Shown here: positions 7,490-9,875 of the stretch, in pieces
Layout of the letters: every line of letters begins with the position of its first letter
Position numbering within the stretch: the first letter of the stretch is position 1
Assembly (NCBI GenBank): GCA_947624335.1
Contig: CANQJX010000048.1
Span: forward strand, 1-9,875
Direction of reading: 5' to 3'
Source: an uncultured Marvinbryantia sp.
GTDB lineage: Bacteria > Bacillota > Clostridia > Lachnospirales > Lachnospiraceae
DNA length: 9,875 bases
Notes under the pieces: generated by a model
Seen by the model: the letters and a program-made list of their open reading frames with translations, nothing else
Databases searched by the model: none
What the model was told of the DNA's origin: nothing
Position numbers and translations under genes: made by a program

Positions 7490-7985
7490 CGTCCGCGATC
7501 TCCTTTACAATTTCCTCCGGCGTTTTTCCGTCCGTCTCCACTTCCCGCGCGGCAGCGTCCTCATAAATTTCTCCGCGCGCCTCCATCAGTTCGTCTATCT
7601 TTTGCCGCAGATCGCCGCCGCGCAGTTTCGGGCGCGTGGCGTCCCCGCCAAGGCGTTCTGTCAGCGTTTCCGGCCGCGCTTTTAAATAAAACACCGTTCC
7701 CAGTTCTTTTAAGATGCGCCGGTTTTCCGGGCGCACCGGAAGTCCCCCGCCGACAGCGATCACACAGCGCTTTCGCATATTCTGAAGCTGTCTGAGCGTC
7801 TCTGTCTCCAGATCCCGGAAATAGGATTCCCCGTATGCGTCGAAAATCTCGTTAATGGTTTTTCCCTGCTGCCGTTCAATCCATTCGTCCGTATCCAGAA
7901 AGGCGGCATGCAGCGCTTTGGAAAGTTCTTTCCCGACGCTTGTTTTCCCCGCTCCCATAAAGCCGATCAGTATGATGTGGTTCAT
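7479..7985 (-). CDS. aroK: Shikimate kinase
   Basis: Phosphorylates shikimate to shikimate-3-phosphate with ATP, the fifth step of chorismate synthesis. At 168 residues it has the standard size. It shows the Walker A loop GFMGAGKT (8-15), the shikimate-binding aspartate D33 in DTDEW, R57 in YFRDLE, the glycine triplet GGGLPV (79-84) that replaces Walker B in this family, the lid arginine R118 (TRPKL), and R137 (EARGEIY). The start overlaps the stop of the yqeG-like gene as ATGA (4 nt). The stop overlaps the peptidase start by 11 nt, so translation along this run is probably coupled. No other shikimate gene is in the window. Confidence 0.95.
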   Translation of the reverse strand: MNHIILIGFMGAGKTSVGKELSKALHAAFLDTDEWIERQQGKTINEIFDAYGESYFRDLETETLRQLQNMRKRCVIAVGGGLPVRPENRRILKELGTVFYLKARPETLTERLGGDATRPKLRGGDLRQKIDELMEARGEIYEDAAAREVETDGKTPEEIVKEIADDVL

Positions 7986-8491
7986 GCGTTTCCCTCTCTT
8001 TTGCGCCTGTAAAAATATAAAACGATCTTCTCCAGATAGCGTTTCAGGACAATCTGGATTTCTTCTTTGGGATGGATGGGTTTGACCAGAATGCTTTTCA
8101 TTCCCGCCCGGCGCGCGCCATATACGTCGGTAAAGAGCTGGTCTCCTACAAACAGCGTATCCGCCGCGCAGGTTCCCATTTTCTCCATCGCCAGCCGGTA
8201 GCCCTTCACAGACGGTTTATGCGCATTTTCCACGAAATACGCCCCCACGCGGTCCGCGAACGGCTTCACGCGCGCAAGCTGGTTGTTGGAAATCAGGCAA
8301 TATTTCATGCCGGCTGCGCGCAGATCCGCGAAAAAGCGCACCGCACGCGCATCCGCCGGCGCGCCGTGTGGAACCAGCGTATTGTCAATATCAAACAGCA
8401 CGCCGCGATAGCCCCGCTCATGCCATGCCCGAAAATCGATCTCATAGGTGGAATCCAGATATACGTCCGGATAAAAGCGTTCCAGAATCAT
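7982..8491 (-). CDS. YqeG-family HAD-IIIA phosphatase
   Basis: A 169-residue HAD-superfamily phosphatase of the YqeG type, related to the eukaryotic Gep4/PGP phosphatase family. The catalytic motifs are motif I FDIDNTLV (nucleophile D34, acid D36), motif II SNN (S68), motif III K92 in HKPSV, and motif IV GDQLFTD (D117, D122). The N-terminus (RFYPDVYLDSTYEID) is typical of the family, and the C-terminus is strongly basic (YRRKREGNA). Homology to Gep4 makes phosphatidylglycerophosphate dephosphorylation a reasonable but unproven role. The only good Shine-Dalgarno (GGAG at 8507-8510) overlaps the upstream alaA stop and lies 15 nt from the ATG, longer than usual. No alternative start codon lies between them. 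In B. subtilis yqeG also sits close to a shikimate-pathway gene, paralleling its overlap with aroK here. Confidence 0.9.
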   Translation of the reverse strand: MILERFYPDVYLDSTYEIDFRAWHERGYRGVLFDIDNTLVPHGAPADARAVRFFADLRAAGMKYCLISNNQLARVKPFADRVGAYFVENAHKPSVKGYRLAMEKMGTCAADTLFVGDQLFTDVYGARRAGMKSILVKPIHPKEEIQIVLKRYLEKIVLYFYRRKREGNA

Positions 8492-8509
8492 GCTCTGCCG
8501 TGTCTTCTC

Positions 8510-9727
8510 CTATTTTTGTCTGTATTTGCTAAGAAACAGTTCCAGTTTATTCATGGTTTCCTCCAGCACCTCCCTGCGCGGCAGATAAACCACGCGGAAA
8601 TGATCGGGATACGGCCAGTTAAAGGCTGTTCCGTGACTGATCAGCACTTTCTGCTGTTTCAGGAAATCAAGGGCGAACTGCTCGTCGTCCGTGATATGGA
8701 AACGCTCCACATCCAGCTTCGGGAAAATGTAAAACGCCGCTTTCGGCTTTACCGCCGAAATGCCGGGAATATCGTTGAGCGCCCGGCAGATAAATTCTCT
8801 CTGCTCGTATATTCTGCCGCCCGGAACAAGCAGTTCCTGGGAACTCTGATACCCGCCCAGCGCCGTCTGTACAATCGACTGCGCCGGCACATTGGAACAC
8901 AGGCGCATATTGGACAGCATATTGATCCCCTGCATATAGCCCTGCGCGCCGGATTTGTCGCCGCTTAAACACATCCATCCCACGCGGTAGCCCGCGATGC
9001 GGTGCGATTTGGAAAGGCCGTTCATCGTTACGCAAAAAAGATCCGGGCACAAAGAGGCGATTGACACATGCTCCTCGCCGTCCATCACCAGGCGATCGTA
9101 AATCTCATCTGCAAAAATGATCAGCGTATGTTCTCTGGCGATCTGCACGATCTCTTCCAGCACCTCTTTCGGATATAAAGCCCCGGTCGGATTGTTGGGG
9201 TTGATGATTACGATTCCCTTGGTGCGGTCCGTCACCTTGCTTTTGATATCCGCAATGTCCGGATACCAGTCTGACTGCTCGTCGCAGATATAGTGAACCG
9301 CCTTTCCTCCGGAAAGTGTGATCGCTCCGGTCCACAGCGGATAATCGGGCGCGGGAACCAGAATCTCGTCCCCGTTGTCAAGCAGCCCCTGCATAGACAT
9401 CATAATCATCTCGCTGACGCCGTTCCCCAAATAAATATCGTCCATGCCGACGTTGGGAATGTGCTTGATCTGGCAGTACTGCATGATCGCCTTGCGCGCG
9501 GAAAACAGCCCCCGCGAATCCGAATAGCCCTGGGTGTTCGCCAGATTTGCCATCATGTCTTTTACCACCTCGTCGGGCGCCCGAAAGCCAAACGGGGCGG
9601 GATTGCCGATGTTCAGCTTTAAAATGGTTTCGCCGTTTTCCTCCATCCGGTTTGCCTCGTCGAGTACCGGCCCGCGAATATCGTAACATACGTTATCCAG
9701 CTTGGATGATTTGCCAAATGTCTTCAT
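8510..9727 (-). CDS. alaA: Alanine aminotransferase (AlaA/YfbQ type)
   Basis: A 405-residue PLP enzyme that closely resembles E. coli AlaA, as recalled from family knowledge, in length and throughout its sequence. It is expected to make alanine from pyruvate with glutamate as donor. Landmarks are the opening KSSKLDNVCYDIRGPVL, LNIGNPAPFGF (38-48), GNGVSE (101-106), PAPDYPLW (125-132), NPNNPTG (176-182), ADEIYD (206-211), the Schiff-base lysine K240 in MNGLSKSHRIAGYRVGW with R248, MRLCSNVPAQ, and the C-terminal GTAFNWPYPDHFR substrate-binding region. The start ATG has AAGGAGGAG about six bases upstream. It is the first gene of the run to the peptidase, and its promoter overlaps the end of polC. 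Confidence 0.93.
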   Translation of the reverse strand: MKTFGKSSKLDNVCYDIRGPVLDEANRMEENGETILKLNIGNPAPFGFRAPDEVVKDMMANLANTQGYSDSRGLFSARKAIMQYCQIKHIPNVGMDDIYLGNGVSEMIMMSMQGLLDNGDEILVPAPDYPLWTGAITLSGGKAVHYICDEQSDWYPDIADIKSKVTDRTKGIVIINPNNPTGALYPKEVLEEIVQIAREHTLIIFADEIYDRLVMDGEEHVSIASLCPDLFCVTMNGLSKSHRIAGYRVGWMCLSGDKSGAQGYMQGINMLSNMRLCSNVPAQSIVQTALGGYQSSQELLVPGGRIYEQREFICRALNDIPGISAVKPKAAFYIFPKLDVERFHITDDEQFALDFLKQQKVLISHGTAFNWPYPDHFRVVYLPRREVLEETMNKLELFLSKYRQK

Positions 9728-9755
9728 ATGCGCTCCTCCTTAAAATCTTTTTGCC

Positions 9756-9784
9756 AGTATAGCACTAGTTTTTCTAAAAATCAA
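9756..9784 (-). promoter_or_regulatory. Sigma-A type promoter of the alaA operon, embedded in the polC end
   Basis: On the minus strand a -35 box TTGATT (9784-9779) lies 17 bases from a -10 box TATACT (9761-9756). The -10 is preceded by TG at the extended -10 position (TGCTATACT). The -35 lies inside the last codons of polC and the spacer contains its stop codon. Transcription would start near 9749, giving a leader of about 20 nt before the alaA ATG. Assignment is by consensus only. Confidence 0.65.
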
Positions 9785-9875
9785 ACAGAGATAGCTGATT
9801 CGTTTCTGGCAGGCTGCCCAGCAGTCCCAGATCCGCCATGGTATCAATGACCGATTTCGGCACTTTGGTTCGCTG
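9774..9875 (-). CDS. polC: DNA polymerase III PolC-type alpha subunit, C-terminal end only
   Basis: The last 33 codons plus stop (TAG at 9776-9774) of a gene entering from the right edge. The sequence reads QRTKVPKSVIDTMADLGLLG and ends PETNQLSLFDF. This matches the C-terminus typical of Gram-positive PolC, the replicative polymerase of low-GC Bacillota. The terminal QLSLF is a beta sliding-clamp binding pentapeptide of the QxxLF class, known for the PolC C-terminus. No terminator hairpin separates polC from alaA, so readthrough into the alaA operon is possible. Identification rests on a short segment, but the motif and the register up to the stop are distinctive. Confidence 0.8.
   Translation of the reverse strand, partial: QRTKVPKSVIDTMADLGLLGSLPETNQLSLFDF

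Noticed and set aside
8072..8968. A 298-codon open frame on the plus strand opposite the yqeG-like gene and alaA
   Set aside because: It spans two confidently identified minus-strand genes and the gap between them, and its composition (rich in His, Arg, Gln) is typical of antisense shadows.

Overview
The window is a densely packed chromosomal segment in which every supported gene lies on the minus strand, so transcription runs from high to low coordinates. Gene content suggests an anaerobic Bacillota of the class Clostridia, probably Lachnospiraceae-like. The pointers are a PolC-type polymerase C-terminus, a YqeG phosphatase, strong AAGGAGG-type ribosome binding sites, sigma-A-like promoters, and a shikimate gene / Xaa-Pro peptidase / efp order that resembles the Bacillus subtilis yqhS-yqhT-efp neighbourhood. 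This taxonomic guess is inference from gene content, not a database match. I see no mobile element, CRISPR array, tRNA or rRNA.

Layout in transcription order. (1) 9875-9774: the last 33 codons of polC, ending in a beta-clamp-binding type motif. (2) A promoter at 9784-9756 overlaps the polC stop and drives a tight run: alaA (alanine aminotransferase), a yqeG-family HAD phosphatase, aroK (shikimate kinase) and an Xaa-Pro aminopeptidase. Neighbouring genes overlap by 4-11 nt or sit within 18 nt. (3) A 122-nt gap carries a good promoter for efp (elongation factor P), and a hairpin follows efp. (4) A second run follows: glmM (phosphoglucosamine mutase), a homodimeric-type ABC exporter, a class I aminotransferase, hisC, and the first 122 codons of a small multidrug-export family membrane protein that leaves the window at its left edge. 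No gene-free stretch exceeds about 125 bases.

The genes are mostly housekeeping: amino acid metabolism (three PLP aminotransferases and shikimate kinase), translation of proline stretches and turnover of proline peptides (efp, peptidase), cell-wall precursor synthesis (glmM) and membrane transport. I found no convincing new multi-gene system. The most remarkable observation is in glmM. The reading frame is intact, but the roughly 22-residue segment that normally carries the sugar-binding GEQSGH loop is missing, and the flanks are joined in frame. This is either a real loss of a near-universal active-site element, an in-frame deletion, or an assembly error. Smaller points of interest are a 62-nt coding overlap between the ABC exporter and the following aminotransferase, and a promoter embedded in the end of polC.
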